Part shown: positions 18,718 through 28,293 of the stretch, piece by piece
Layout: each line of letters starts with the position of its first letter
Position numbering within the stretch: the stretch's first letter is position 1
Assembly (NCBI GenBank): GCA_947259225.1
Contig: CAMYLK010000007.1
Location: 1 to 64,000 of the forward strand
Length of the DNA: 64,000 nucleotides
From: an uncultured Desulfobulbaceae bacterium
GTDB lineage: Bacteria; Desulfobacterota; Desulfobulbia; Desulfobulbales; Desulfobulbaceae
Direction: 5' to 3'
The notes under the pieces: generated by a model
Database searches by the model: none
Told to the model about the DNA's origin: nothing
The model's input: only the letters and a program-made list of their open reading frames with translations
Made by a program: the position numbers and the translations under genes

Positions 18718-19029
18718 CTACGCAGGGGTAACAAAAATATGCTTCGCCTGCAGTTCATCCAGAGTTACGGTAGAGCCCTTGACCCGGACCATGCATTTTG
18801 ATGTCCCGGGACAGATAAGTTCCATTTCACTGCCTGGTAAAACTCCCATCTGAGCCATGCGGGCGCACATTTTACGGTCACCGCTTACTTTACACACCTT
18901 GAGCCTGTTACAGCCGCATGTTCTGGATAACGGGGTGACCGTGTCTGACTTTTCACTGCCCGTGATTCCACACTCGTCGTTTTTTTCAGTAATGTGGTGG
19001 CAGGGTATGCCCGGAGGGTTCTTGGTCAT
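18718..19029 (-). CDS. feoA: Ferrous iron transport protein FeoA
   Basis: A 103-residue cytosolic protein. The SH3-like FeoA domain fills residues 30-103, with RMAQMGVLPGSEMEL and the terminal LDELQAKHIFV. The first 30 residues form an extension with CHH and several cysteines that is longer than in E. coli FeoA (75 residues) and could bind metal. FeoA stimulates FeoB. First gene of the feo operon. The upstream 265 bases (19030-19294) contain no gene; AT-rich bases near 19055-19085 could hold a Fur site but I do not see a clear one. Confidence 0.9.
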   Translation of the reverse strand: MTKNPPGIPCHHITEKNDECGITGSEKSDTVTPLSRTCGCNRLKVCKVSGDRKMCARMAQMGVLPGSEMELICPGTSKCMVRVKGSTVTLDELQAKHIFVTPA

Positions 19030-19294
19030 CGATTCCCTTACTTAACAAGAGTTTTAGGTATACCAAACTTTTATCATTTTCAACGTATATTGCAAGAAAA
19101 AAATGTACTGATTTCAGTTAACAGCAAAATATTATGCTCCCACGTTATGGTACAGGTAATTATTTAATCCTTCCTGGTGAGTTGTTCGAAAGTATAAAAT
19201 CTGATCCTCCGACCGTGTTGAGGTCCAGTTATATTGTCCTAAGAAATTGCGGAGTGATTTGGATTACAGGAGTGTTTGAGCGGGACCTTAACTG

Positions 19295-20068
19295 TTAATT
19301 TCCCAGGAGGCCGCTGATAAACGGACCAACAGCATTGGCGCCCTGTTCGTCTACCAGCCGGATGGTGGCAGTGCCGATTATTGCCATATCAGCTTTGCCC
19401 TCAAGCATGGCGACATCTTCCCTTGTGCTGATGCCGAATCCGACAGCCAGAGGAAGGCCGGTTGCCTGCCGGCAGCGATCCAGATGTTCTGCCAGATTGT
19501 CGTCCATTTCCGTCTGCCTGCCGGTCACTCCTTTCCGGGCAACGCAGTACATAAAACCATCGCCGTATTGCGCCACTTCTACCATACGTTCGTCGGTACT
19601 TGTAGGGGTGAAGAACATAATTGGCGCAGTTTTATACTGTTTGCTGAGTTGCAGGTAGGATTCCCCTTCCTCAGGGGGAAGGTCCGGAACGATGAAACCG
19701 CGAATGCCGATTTCGGCAGAACGCTTGATAAAGGCCTCCTCTCCATATCGGTAGATAATATTGTAATAGGTCATAAAAAGAAAATGAACATGGGGAAATT
19801 CCCGGATTATCTCTTCAGTAAAAGAAATACAGTCCTCAACTCTGATGCCTGATTCCAGGGCATCCTGGTTGGCCTTGAGGATAACAGGACCGTCCGCCAT
19901 GGGTTCGGAAAATGGAATCTGCAGTTCAATACAGTCCACACCGTTATCCGCCATCTGGCGAATGACCTGGCGGTTGACATCAAGCGAAGGATAACCAAGG
20001 ACCAGGTGGGTCATGAGCAGGATGGGTTTATTTTGTCGTCGATGTTGTATATCAGCGGAAAGGTTCAT
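19295..20068 (-). CDS. trpA: Tryptophan synthase alpha chain
   Basis: A 257-residue TIM barrel that cleaves indole-3-glycerol phosphate to indole and glyceraldehyde-3-phosphate. The catalytic Glu and Asp lie in CIELQIPFSEPMADGP (the usual family text is IELGVPFSDPLADGP). The phosphate loop is VGFGIST and GTATI. It lies 6 bases downstream of trpB and completes the alpha2beta2 complex. No other trp gene is in the window. Confidence 0.95.
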   Translation of the reverse strand: MNLSADIQHRRQNKPILLMTHLVLGYPSLDVNRQVIRQMADNGVDCIELQIPFSEPMADGPVILKANQDALESGIRVEDCISFTEEIIREFPHVHFLFMTYYNIIYRYGEEAFIKRSAEIGIRGFIVPDLPPEEGESYLQLSKQYKTAPIMFFTPTSTDERMVEVAQYGDGFMYCVARKGVTGRQTEMDDNLAEHLDRCRQATGLPLAVGFGISTREDVAMLEGKADMAIIGTATIRLVDEQGANAVGPFISGLLGN

Positions 20069-20074
20069 ACCTGT

Positions 20075-21328
20075 TTATTCTCCCATTGATTTTCGATACT
20101 CATCACCCCGGCCGACAATGAAGGCTTTCCATGAAGGGTCATCAAAAGAGTGGGCAATGGTAAAAATGTCTTTGTCTCCCCTGCCGGACATATTTATAAT
20201 AATTGCCTCTTCGTGAGACAGCCGAGGAGCATCTTTAAATGCCTGCACAAAAGCATGCGCTGATTCAAGGGCAGGGATGATGCCCTCGGTCTTCATGGTC
20301 AGTTCCAGCGCCTCAAGGACTTCCTGGTCCGTTGCCGCCTCAAAACGCACCCTGCCGGAATCTCCCAGGTCGGCAAGGATAGGGGATATACCTACATAAT
20401 CCAGCCCTGCGGCAATGGAATGGGTGTCCAGCATCTGGCCGTCACTGTCCTGGAGAAACATGGTTTTATACCCCTGCGCAACACCAGCGGCTGCTCGATC
20501 ACCTTTCATTCTCGTTGCATGCTGGTCCGTATCTATACCTTTGCCGCCGGCTTCGACACCCACCAATTCTACTTCGTTGTTATTCATAAATCCCTGGAAA
20601 ATACCCAGGGCATTAGAGCCGCCGCCGACACAGGCGTAAACAGCCGAAGGCAGGGAACCATGCTGTTCCATGATCTGGCCGCGGGCTTCCTGTCCGATGA
20701 TTGATTGAAACCAGGCCACCATTTCCGGAAAGGGGTGGGGACCGCAGACCGTGCCGAAGACGTAATGGGTATCGTCCATACGGGTCACCCAATCGCGGAA
20801 GGCCTCGTTAATGGCATCTTTCAATGTTTTGGCCCCGTTACTGACAGGAACAACCGTGGCGCCAAGTTTTTCCATCCAGAATACGTTGGGCCGCTGGCGG
20901 GCAACATCTTCCTCACCCATGTATATCGTACACTGTAACCCGAAACGGGCGGCCATTGTGGCTGTGGCTACTCCATGCTGCCCGGCACCTGTCTCGGCAA
21001 TAACCCGCTTTTTACCCATGCGTTTGACGAGCAAACCCTGGCCCATAACGTTGTTGGCTTTATGCGCTCCTGTATGGTTCAGGTCTTCTCGTTTAATGTA
21101 AATCCTGGCTCCGCCGAAGTGATTACTTAAATTCTCCGCAAAGGTTAGGGGGGTCGGCCGGCCGGAGTAGTTGCTCATCAGCTGCAGATATTCTTTCCAG
21201 AATGATTCATCCGAGCGCGCTTTCTGATAGGCGATGTTGAGTTGGACAAACGTTTCGTGTAGCACCTCGGGAATAAAGGCACCTCCCCATTGGCCATAAT
21301 AGCCCTTTTTGTTGTTTGCTTGGTTCAT
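20075..21328 (-). CDS. trpB: Tryptophan synthase beta chain
   Basis: A 417-residue PLP enzyme that joins indole and serine. The PLP lysine lies in REDLNHTGAHKANN, the catalytic Glu in AETGAGQHGVA, and the phosphate loop is CVGGGSNALG. The start at 21328 forms an ATGA overlap with the stop codon of the preceding gene, so the two are translationally coupled; an in-frame extension to 21406 would run deep into that gene and is not needed. This is the common TrpB1 type that pairs with TrpA. Confidence 0.96.
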   Translation of the reverse strand: MNQANNKKGYYGQWGGAFIPEVLHETFVQLNIAYQKARSDESFWKEYLQLMSNYSGRPTPLTFAENLSNHFGGARIYIKREDLNHTGAHKANNVMGQGLLVKRMGKKRVIAETGAGQHGVATATMAARFGLQCTIYMGEEDVARQRPNVFWMEKLGATVVPVSNGAKTLKDAINEAFRDWVTRMDDTHYVFGTVCGPHPFPEMVAWFQSIIGQEARGQIMEQHGSLPSAVYACVGGGSNALGIFQGFMNNNEVELVGVEAGGKGIDTDQHATRMKGDRAAAGVAQGYKTMFLQDSDGQMLDTHSIAAGLDYVGISPILADLGDSGRVRFEAATDQEVLEALELTMKTEGIIPALESAHAFVQAFKDAPRLSHEEAIIINMSGRGDKDIFTIAHSFDDPSWKAFIVGRGDEYRKSMGE

Positions 21329-22941
21329 GATAAGTTTTTGTTGCCAGTTAATGTGTTCATCTGTATACGGCAGCAGGCTGCAAAATCTTCGGGATAATGG
21401 CCACAAATAAATCGCAGGTGCGCTTCACTGAAACCTCCCATTGCCCACGGTAGCTTTGGCAGAAAAGAGTAAAGCAGCCGTTGGTTGTTTCGCAGGCCGA
21501 CCCTTTTGGGGAACTCAATAGAAGTCACCATTTTACCATTCAGGCCGGCATAAATATGCTGGGCCAGCAGGAGACCTTTGTCAATTGATTGCCTGATCAG
21601 TGTATCGGCTTCAAATACGTTACCAACAGGACCATGCGAGGATTCAGCCTTGACCAGGAGCTGCAGCTCCCACAGCGAAATCTGGGCCTTGGGGACAAAA
21701 AGTACCACTTTTTCATCTTCCCAGACAACCAAACTTTTGCCACCTTCCCGGCGGTCAGTCCGTTCGTTGTTCCTTATTGCCGTGAGAAAGTCATTAAAAA
21801 AATCATTACCGGTATCCTGGTAATACCTTTCGACAACATCTGCAACCAGGTCACCGCTGCTGTATGCAGCAATTTCACCTGATCCATCTACAGTCGCTAC
21901 TCTTTCAGGAATCATGGCATACTGCTGATGAATCATCTGATGTGATGCATGCAATCGGTAGCCGGAGGATGAAAAGTCATATCCGTAGTTCCAGCCCCAC
22001 ATGGTAGCGAGTTGCTCTGAATCTTCATTGACCGTGGACTGGATTTTCTGCCTCAGTTCTTCCAGTTGATTCACAGTAAATTTTCTGCGTCGGACAGAAA
22101 CTTTGATACCCAGCTTATCTGCCAGGGTGACATACATCCTCTGGTAGAAGAGGTGACGGAGTCCCTGCATATCATCAGCTGTTAAATCCGCAGTACGATA
22201 ACGGACCGCGTCATTGGCCATATTGGAAGCATAATGGCCCCAGGGTACGTAGCTGTTGCTGCGCATATATTCGAAGACATTTGTCTGTGAAGAATTCCAG
22301 TCGCCGACGATTTCACTTGTTCCCTGTATACCTGGCCTCAGGACCATGACCTCTTTGTAGGAATCAGGCAGGGCATTATTGTTGGCAATAGTCTCAAAAA
22401 GTTCAAAGTTGTCAATATCCGGCCGGAGTTTTCCCTGCCCGTCTTGAGCGTGACGCAGTCCGACCGGTTCTCCATCTTCATTATACTCAAAATGGCAACA
22501 GTTTTTGGCAAGCAGGACAAGCTCTTCGGGATCCGTTGAGTTTGCTGCAAGACCATACAGAATCTGGATTGGCAGGTCCGTGACAATTGCATTCACCTTT
22601 TCCTGGTCCAGATATTTACCGAGAGCATTCCGTAAGGAGCAGTCAGGAAGTGTGGGCAATGTCAAGGAGGATGGATCGGCAGCTTTTTTTTCCGCCCATT
22701 CCGAATCAATATATGTGGTGCCGCGAAATGGAAAGGCATTGGGTATTTCATATATCCATTTAGCTGCTGATATATTGATATCTCCCGGTGGAAAATTAAC
22801 GCGGTTGTCACAAGGGGTTCCATCATCAGTATGCCCAAGAACGGACACCCGGTCCTGCTCGCGCAGGTTGATGATGCTGCATGAAGGGCGGTGCAGAGCC
22901 ACGAGAAATTTTCCCTCAGGAGAGACTGATGTTCTAATCAT
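21325..22941 (-). CDS. GalT/HIT-like protein coupled to trpBA
   Basis: A 538-residue soluble protein with no clear annotation. Two features recall the HIT superfamily, in particular galactose-1-phosphate uridylyltransferase-like enzymes. The first is a WNYG...SSSGYRLHASHQMIHQQ segment (about 325-350), resembling the GalT GAS..HPH.Q motif but with the HPH changed. The second is a C-terminal half with VVWEDEKVVLFVP and GGFSEAHLRFICGHYPEDFA, resembling the GalT tail. It has several cysteines, including adjacent CC. It is first in an operon with trpB and trpA and overlaps trpB by ATGA. Fold assignment is inference from pattern; substrate unknown. Confidence 0.55.
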   Translation of the reverse strand: MIRTSVSPEGKFLVALHRPSCSIINLREQDRVSVLGHTDDGTPCDNRVNFPPGDINISAAKWIYEIPNAFPFRGTTYIDSEWAEKKAADPSSLTLPTLPDCSLRNALGKYLDQEKVNAIVTDLPIQILYGLAANSTDPEELVLLAKNCCHFEYNEDGEPVGLRHAQDGQGKLRPDIDNFELFETIANNNALPDSYKEVMVLRPGIQGTSEIVGDWNSSQTNVFEYMRSNSYVPWGHYASNMANDAVRYRTADLTADDMQGLRHLFYQRMYVTLADKLGIKVSVRRRKFTVNQLEELRQKIQSTVNEDSEQLATMWGWNYGYDFSSSGYRLHASHQMIHQQYAMIPERVATVDGSGEIAAYSSGDLVADVVERYYQDTGNDFFNDFLTAIRNNERTDRREGGKSLVVWEDEKVVLFVPKAQISLWELQLLVKAESSHGPVGNVFEADTLIRQSIDKGLLLAQHIYAGLNGKMVTSIEFPKRVGLRNNQRLLYSFLPKLPWAMGGFSEAHLRFICGHYPEDFAACCRIQMNTLTGNKNLS

Positions 22942-23108
22942 GGAATTGTTGGGATAAGATTGTGCTGTGACGGAATCGTTTAAATCCTGTTAAGATATTT
23001 CTTGGATCTTTTACTGTTTTCCGTGCATAATATACTACTAGAGTGAATAAATCACCTGCATTTCATTCTTATCCCGTATGAAAGCCAGGCCAAGTGTAGG
23101 ATGCAATC

Positions 23109-24200
23109 ATGAATTTTAACAAGATATCGTTCAGGATATTCAAGGCAACCGATTGTCCGTTGTATCGAGTTGGAGATCTGTTCTTCATCTCAGGAATTGC
23201 TGTTGCAATGGGGGCTGAGGAAGGAAACTCCCTTGTTTCAACCACAGTCATCAATAATCCGCCCAACAGGGAAAACTGTAAAATATTATGTGGAGATTTC
23301 AACAGGCTCGTTATTGAGCACGAGAGGGCGGATCTTATTCCGGAAGGTGTCATTACCTGCAGCGGTTGCACAGGTCAGATTAAACTTGAATACCGCCTGA
23401 AGGATTTTCTTGATGAAGATGACGTTGCAGAGGAAGAGGAGCATCAGGTAGACCTGGTACTTCTCCTGCAGAATTTCCCTTTTTTCAGAAATATTGACAG
23501 GAAGGACCTGAGTGATGTCATAAAGTTGTTCAACCGGAGGAAATATTCCAAGAATGAAATAATTATACGCCGGGGAGACAGAGGGGACAATTTTTATGTT
23601 GTCATTGCGGGCAGGGTGAAGGTTCTGAACGATGCGGCCCTCCCCATTGCCTCTCTTACAGTTGGTGATGTTTTTGGTGAGATGAGTTTACTCAGTAATG
23701 AAGATGCCAGTGCGACTGTCCAAGCCTCGGGCAACTGTGAAATTCTGTATATTGATAACCGGAAATTCAAGAAAATACTGAGCAAATACCCGACCCTGCA
23801 AAATTATTTCACCCGTTTGCTGGCCAAGAGACTGTCGCATTCAATTAAATACAGTACCGGTGATGTTGTGACAAGCATGGCTGGAAAGCTCCAGGAAATA
23901 CCACCTGAGGCACTTTTCCAGACACTTAATGCAAGCCAGAAAACCGGGATCCTTACATTTACTCAGCTTTCCAAGGGGACGGCACGCTTTTCCCTCCGCC
24001 AGGGCAGCATCATCAGGGCAAGCTATGGCGGCAGAAAGGGAAAGAATGCATTTTATGATATATTCAAGGAAAAAGAAGGTGTGTATAAGTTTACACCCGG
24101 TTTGCCACCTGAGGATTTTGATGCCCCGGAAATAGGTTATTTTATGAAGCTGCTCATGGAGGGATTGCATAGAGCGGAAGACAACAATGCTGAGATTTAA
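23109..24200 (+). CDS. Cyclic-nucleotide-binding and DUF4388 regulator
   Basis: A 363-residue protein in three parts. Residues 1-95 resemble the small TIGR04076-type domain (CPLYRVGDLFFISG, and CSGCTGQIKLEYR at its end). Residues about 120-240 form a cNMP-binding domain (GDRGDNFYVVIAGRVKV, VFGEMSLLSNEDASATV). Residues about 260-350 form a DUF4388/PATAN domain (LNASQKTGILTF and an arm ending KFTPGLPPEDF). No DNA-binding helix-turn-helix is visible, so it is not a Crp-type transcription factor; it may report a nucleotide signal by protein contact. AGGATG precedes the ATG. Confidence 0.75.
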   Translation: MNFNKISFRIFKATDCPLYRVGDLFFISGIAVAMGAEEGNSLVSTTVINNPPNRENCKILCGDFNRLVIEHERADLIPEGVITCSGCTGQIKLEYRLKDFLDEDDVAEEEEHQVDLVLLLQNFPFFRNIDRKDLSDVIKLFNRRKYSKNEIIIRRGDRGDNFYVVIAGRVKVLNDAALPIASLTVGDVFGEMSLLSNEDASATVQASGNCEILYIDNRKFKKILSKYPTLQNYFTRLLAKRLSHSIKYSTGDVVTSMAGKLQEIPPEALFQTLNASQKTGILTFTQLSKGTARFSLRQGSIIRASYGGRKGKNAFYDIFKEKEGVYKFTPGLPPEDFDAPEIGYFMKLLMEGLHRAEDNNAEI

Positions 24201-24235
24201 TGGCTTTCCTTTTTAAGTTGTCATTATATTTCGAA

Positions 24236-25201
24236 TCAGAGCCTGAGAAACCGCATGACCCTTTTCCAGTTCCGCTTGTCGAGATTGTGCAATCCTTTGC
24301 GGTCAGCCATTGATTGAGCTTGATCATATTCCTCTCCTGCAAGAGGCCTGTTTATCGGGATGACGCTAAAGGCCTTGTGACACGGTCGGTACTGGTCCAT
24401 AATATTAATATAGGTTTTATTTGAGACCTCCTTTGCCAGAAAATCAAGGACACCTTCTGTCTCATCAAGGTGGCCCGGCATGACCAGATGCCGTACCAGG
24501 AGGCCGCGGATTGCAAGTCCATCTTGGTCAATCTGAAGGACACCGACCTGGTCGAACATCTCAATTACTGCCCTTTTCATTATCTCCGGGTAATCAGCGG
24601 CTGAGGTATATTTATCTGCGGTTCCGGAAGAAATGAACTTGCAGTCAGGCATATAGATATCAACAACTCCGTCAAGCAAGCGTAGTGTGTCGACACTGTC
24701 ATAGCCCCCTGAGTTGTAGACAAGAGGTATGCGCAAACCCTTTTCAATGGCATGGTGAAGCGCGGAAAGTATGTGCGGCACTACATGGGAAGGTGTTACC
24801 AGGTTGATATTGTGGCACCCCTGATCCTGCAGGTGGAGCATGATTTCTGCCAGCTGCAGGTCATCGACAGCCTGAGGAGATGCATCCCCGTTTTTATCGA
24901 TGTGGCTGATCTCATTATTCTGGCAAAAGATGCAAAGCAGGTTGCAGCCTTCAAAAAAAATTGTTCCGGATCCGTTGCACCCGACAAGTGGGGATTCCTC
25001 GCCAAAATGCGGTCCGAAACTTGCTACTCTTGCCTTTGCTCCAATGCGACAGATGCCCAGTTGTCCTTCGAGCCGGTTAACCCCGCATTGATGGGGACAG
25101 AGGGAGCACTCTTCGAGCAGTTTCCAGGCGGCCTGGATACGATTGGCCAGAGTTTTATCGTGATACAGTTTCAAATAGGAAGGATTTTTATTTTTTCCCA
25201 T
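24236..25201 (-). CDS. Radical SAM protein, PflA-like
   Basis: About 321 residues from the ATG at 25201; a GTG at 25258 would add 19. The iron-sulfur motif is CNLLCIFC, preceded by a Cys-rich leader (CSLCPHQCGVNR and GICRIG) typical of the YgiQ-unrelated PflA/AmmeMemoRadiSam-like activase group. Motifs NSGGYDS and DIYMPDCKF follow. Members act as glycyl-radical activases or related one-electron enzymes, but no partner gene is adjacent. It diverges from sdhC with a 74-base gap. Confidence 0.75.
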   Translation of the reverse strand: MGKNKNPSYLKLYHDKTLANRIQAAWKLLEECSLCPHQCGVNRLEGQLGICRIGAKARVASFGPHFGEESPLVGCNGSGTIFFEGCNLLCIFCQNNEISHIDKNGDASPQAVDDLQLAEIMLHLQDQGCHNINLVTPSHVVPHILSALHHAIEKGLRIPLVYNSGGYDSVDTLRLLDGVVDIYMPDCKFISSGTADKYTSAADYPEIMKRAVIEMFDQVGVLQIDQDGLAIRGLLVRHLVMPGHLDETEGVLDFLAKEVSNKTYINIMDQYRPCHKAFSVIPINRPLAGEEYDQAQSMADRKGLHNLDKRNWKRVMRFLRL

Positions 25202-25275
25202 TGTTTTCTGTGGATGAGTTGATAAAGTGATTTCAGTTTTTATTTTATCAAAAAACACCCGAGGCTAACAGAACA

Positions 25276-25926
25276 ATGTCGTGGTTCATACAATCTCTGA
25301 CCTCATCCCTGGGTAAGAAATATATAATGGCCCTTACCGGTTTCATGCTGGGTGGTTTTCTCCTTGTCCACGCAGCTGGGAACGCGTCAATTTTCTGGGG
25401 GCGGGCGGCGTTCATTTCCTACGCCGAACACCTGCATTCCCTCGGTTTTCTGCTCAGTGCAGCAGAAATTATTTTGCTCATCCTGTTTCTTGCCCATGTC
25501 ATCACCGGACTGGTCCTTTTTATCAGCAATTACAGTGCCCGTGATTCCCGTTATGTTGTAAGCGGTAGTGCCGGCGGGAGAACCTGGGGTTCACTGACGA
25601 TGCCTTATACAGGTCTCATCATTCTCGGTTTCATACTTGTCCATCTGTTTAATTTTCATTTTGTTGATGACAGCAGGACCATTGCCGATATAGTCGCGGA
25701 CGTGTTGAACAGGCCATTGTATACGGTCACATACAGTATCGGTCTCGTGGCCCTGACTTTGCACATCAGCCATGGATTCTGGTCCATGTTTCAGTCAGCG
25801 GGTATCAGTCATCCTAAATATGATTGCTTCATCAGATTCTGTGCCTGGATATTCTGCGGCCTGATTGCTGCTATATTTTTTGTCATTGTCTTTGTGCTTC
25901 TCGTCAAGAGAAACCTTTTGGTTTGA
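25276..25926 (+). CDS. sdhC: Succinate dehydrogenase cytochrome b558 subunit
   Basis: A 216-residue membrane anchor with five helices, of the b558 type found with menaquinone-linked succinate dehydrogenase/fumarate reductase in Bacillus, Wolinella and many Desulfobacterota. Histidines suited to ligate two hemes occur in LLVHAAGN, LFLAHVITG, LVHLFNFHF and LTLHISHGFWS. It anchors SdhAB to the inner membrane and exchanges electrons with quinone. GAGG lies 10 bases before the ATG. It heads an operon with a VOC gene, sdhA and sdhB. Confidence 0.92.
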   Translation: MSWFIQSLTSSLGKKYIMALTGFMLGGFLLVHAAGNASIFWGRAAFISYAEHLHSLGFLLSAAEIILLILFLAHVITGLVLFISNYSARDSRYVVSGSAGGRTWGSLTMPYTGLIILGFILVHLFNFHFVDDSRTIADIVADVLNRPLYTVTYSIGLVALTLHISHGFWSMFQSAGISHPKYDCFIRFCAWIFCGLIAAIFFVIVFVLLVKRNLLV

Positions 25927-25934
25927 GTCATGTC

Positions 25935-26333
25935 ATGTATGTAGAACAACTCGATCATCTGGTTCTGACCGTAGAGGATATTGATACCACCTGCTCTTTT
26001 TATTCAAGAATACTGGGCATGAAAGTTATAGAATTTGCAGGCGGCAGAAAAGCACTGTCCTTTGGCAGTCAGAAAATTAATCTGCACAAGTGCGGCAGAG
26101 AATTTAAACCGCATGCCAACAATCCGACACCAGGTTCGGCAGATCTTTGTTTATTAACTTCCATGCCGGTAGATAATGTCATAGGTTATTTGCGGGAACA
26201 AAAGGTTGAAATTATCGAGGGACCGGTCCGGCGTACCGGGGCGAAAGGTGAAATAGTTTCCGTCTACCTGAGGGACCCGGATGGTAACCTGCTTGAAATC
26301 GCCCACCCTTTTTCAAACTCAAACGCGAAGTAA
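25935..26333 (+). CDS. VOC family (glyoxalase-like) protein
   Basis: A 132-residue vicinal-oxygen-chelate protein. It has paired beta-alpha-beta-beta-beta modules with metal-ligand candidates in [10 protein letters not shown] (His8), INLHKCG and LLEIAH, and ends in [15 protein letters not shown], the family signature. Similar proteins are annotated as virulence protein/glyoxalase-like. It lies in the sdh operon, eight bases after sdhC and four before sdhA, with no role known for such a gene in respiration. The start at 25935 is chosen because upstream in-frame codons lie inside sdhC. Confidence 0.82.
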   Translation: MYVEQLDHLVLTVEDIDTTCSFYSRILGMKVIEFAGGRKALSFGSQKINLHKCGREFKPHANNPTPGSADLCLLTSMPVDNVIGYLREQKVEIIEGPVRRTGAKGEIVSVYLRDPDGNLLEIAHPFSNSNAK

Positions 26334-26337
26334 AATT

Positions 26338-28266
26338 ATGCAACTTGATTCCAGGATACCAGAAGGGCCGCTTACTGATAAATGGGACAACTGCAGGTTT
26401 AAGAACAAGTTGGTCAACCCTGCTAATAAAAGAAAGTATGATGTTCTGGTAGTCGGTACAGGATTGGCTGGTGCTTCCGCTTCGGCAACACTTGCCGAGC
26501 TTGGTTACAATGTAAAGGCATTCTGTATTCAGGACAGTCCTCGCCGGGCCCACTCTATAGCTGCTCAGGGTGGTATCAACGCGGCAAAAAATTATCAGAA
26601 CGATGGTGATTCCATTTTCCGTCTTTTTTATGACACGATAAAAGGAGGAGATTTCCGGGCGCGGGAGGCCAATGTCTACCGGCTGGCCCAGGTCAGCAAT
26701 AACATCATTGACCAGTGTGTTGCCCAGGGAATCCCTTTTGCTAGGGAATACGGAGGAACACTGGCCAATCGTTCGTTCGGAGGTGCTCAGGTTTCACGAA
26801 CTTTTTATGCCCGTGGCCAGACAGGACAGCAGTTACTCTTTGGCGCGTATTCGGCCATGATGCGCCAGGTTGCCGCCGGTAAAGTGAAACTCTATCCACG
26901 TCGTGAGATGATGGACCTGGTTATGATCGATGGCCGGGCACAGGGGATAGTCTGCCGAAACATGATAAACGGTGAACTGGAGCGGTATTCAGGGCATGCG
27001 GTCGTTCTCGCTACAGGTGGTTACGGTAACGTGTATTTTCTGTCAACCAATGCTATGGCCTCCAATGTGACCGCAGCATGGCGGGCATATAAGCATGGTG
27101 CGGGTTTTGCCAACCCATCTTTTGTTCAGATCCATCCCACCTGTATTCCTGTCCACGGAGACTATCAGTCTAAATTGACCCTGATGAGCGAAAGTCTCCG
27201 CAATGACGGCAGGGTTTGGGTCCCGAAGCAAGGGCAGGAGAATCGGGATCCGGTGGATATACCTGAAGAGGACCGGGATTATTACCTGGAAAGAAAATAC
27301 CCCAGTTTCGGCAATCTGGTGCCCCGCGATGTAGCCTCACGCAATGCAAAAGAAGTGTGCGACGAAGGCAAGGGCGTCGGCGAAACAGGCCTTGCTGTTT
27401 ATCTTGATTTCCGGGATGCAATCAACCGGGATGGTCTTGATGTGATCATGAAGAAGTACGGCAATCTGTTCCATATGTACGAAAAAATTACAGACGCAGA
27501 CCCAGGCCGGGTCCCGATGATGATCTATCCTGCAGTTCATTATACCATGGGTGGTCTGTGGGTTGATTACAATCTGATGTCAAATATTCCGGGTTTGTTT
27601 GTCCTGGGCGAGGCCAATTTCTCTGATCACGGAGCAAACCGTTTAGGTGCATCTGCCTTGATGCAGGGACTTGCAGACGGTTATTTTGTCCTGCCCTACA
27701 CTATAGGTAATTATCTTGACGAGATGGGCCACGGAGACCTTAATATTTCCCATGAATCATTTTCACGATCAGAGGAGCATGTCAGCCAGCGAACGGCTGC
27801 ATTGCTCAGCAACAGCAATTCAGGGAAAAAAGGTCTGCAGACGGTGGATCACTATCATCGCCGTCTGGGCCGGATAATGTGGGATTACTGTGGTATGGCA
27901 AGAAACAATGATGGCCTTGATAAAGCACGTTCCATGGTGCCGGAACTCAGGGAAGAGTTCTGGGACAAGGTTACGGTACCCGGAACAGGCCAGGAGTTGA
28001 ACCAGTCCCTTGAACGCGCAGGCAGGGTGGCCGACTTCATGGAATTTGCAGAAATCATGATCCAGGATGCCCTGACCCGTAAAGAGTCCTGTGGTTGCCA
28101 CTTGCGTGAAGAAAGCCAGACGGAGGAAAATGAGGCTCTTCGCGATGATGAAAATTATTCCCATGTCTCTGTCTGGGGATATTCAGGCGAAGGAAACCCC
28201 GCCGTTCTTCACAAAGAACCGCTGGCTTTTGAGAATGTGCAACCATCGCAACGAAGCTATAAATAA
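26338..28266 (+). CDS. sdhA: Succinate dehydrogenase/fumarate reductase flavoprotein
   Basis: A 642-residue flavoprotein. The FAD-binding [17 protein letters not shown] motif and the covalent FAD histidine in [11 protein letters not shown] are present, as is the catalytic region [15 protein letters not shown] and [14 protein letters not shown]. It interconverts succinate and fumarate. The length and the [10 protein letters not shown] start match the non-classical group paired with b558 SdhC. The start at 26338 leaves a four-base gap after the VOC gene. Direction of the reaction in vivo cannot be read from sequence. Confidence 0.96.
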   Translation: MQLDSRIPEGPLTDKWDNCRFKNKLVNPANKRKYDVLVVGTGLAGASASATLAELGYNVKAFCIQDSPRRAHSIAAQGGINAAKNYQNDGDSIFRLFYDTIKGGDFRAREANVYRLAQVSNNIIDQCVAQGIPFAREYGGTLANRSFGGAQVSRTFYARGQTGQQLLFGAYSAMMRQVAAGKVKLYPRREMMDLVMIDGRAQGIVCRNMINGELERYSGHAVVLATGGYGNVYFLSTNAMASNVTAAWRAYKHGAGFANPSFVQIHPTCIPVHGDYQSKLTLMSESLRNDGRVWVPKQGQENRDPVDIPEEDRDYYLERKYPSFGNLVPRDVASRNAKEVCDEGKGVGETGLAVYLDFRDAINRDGLDVIMKKYGNLFHMYEKITDADPGRVPMMIYPAVHYTMGGLWVDYNLMSNIPGLFVLGEANFSDHGANRLGASALMQGLADGYFVLPYTIGNYLDEMGHGDLNISHESFSRSEEHVSQRTAALLSNSNSGKKGLQTVDHYHRRLGRIMWDYCGMARNNDGLDKARSMVPELREEFWDKVTVPGTGQELNQSLERAGRVADFMEFAEIMIQDALTRKESCGCHLREESQTEENEALRDDENYSHVSVWGYSGEGNPAVLHKEPLAFENVQPSQRSYK

Positions 28267-28293
28267 CTTTTTCGAGAGACAGGTCCCTGAAAT

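Noticed and set aside
19030-19294. A Fur box in front of feoA
   Set aside because: The AT-rich stretch near 19055-19085 has no convincing GATAATGATTATCATTATC-like match.
21329-21406. An upstream start for trpB
   Set aside because: It would overlap the coupled upstream gene by 80 bases; the ATGA at 21325-21328 is the classic coupled start and gives the normal TrpB length.
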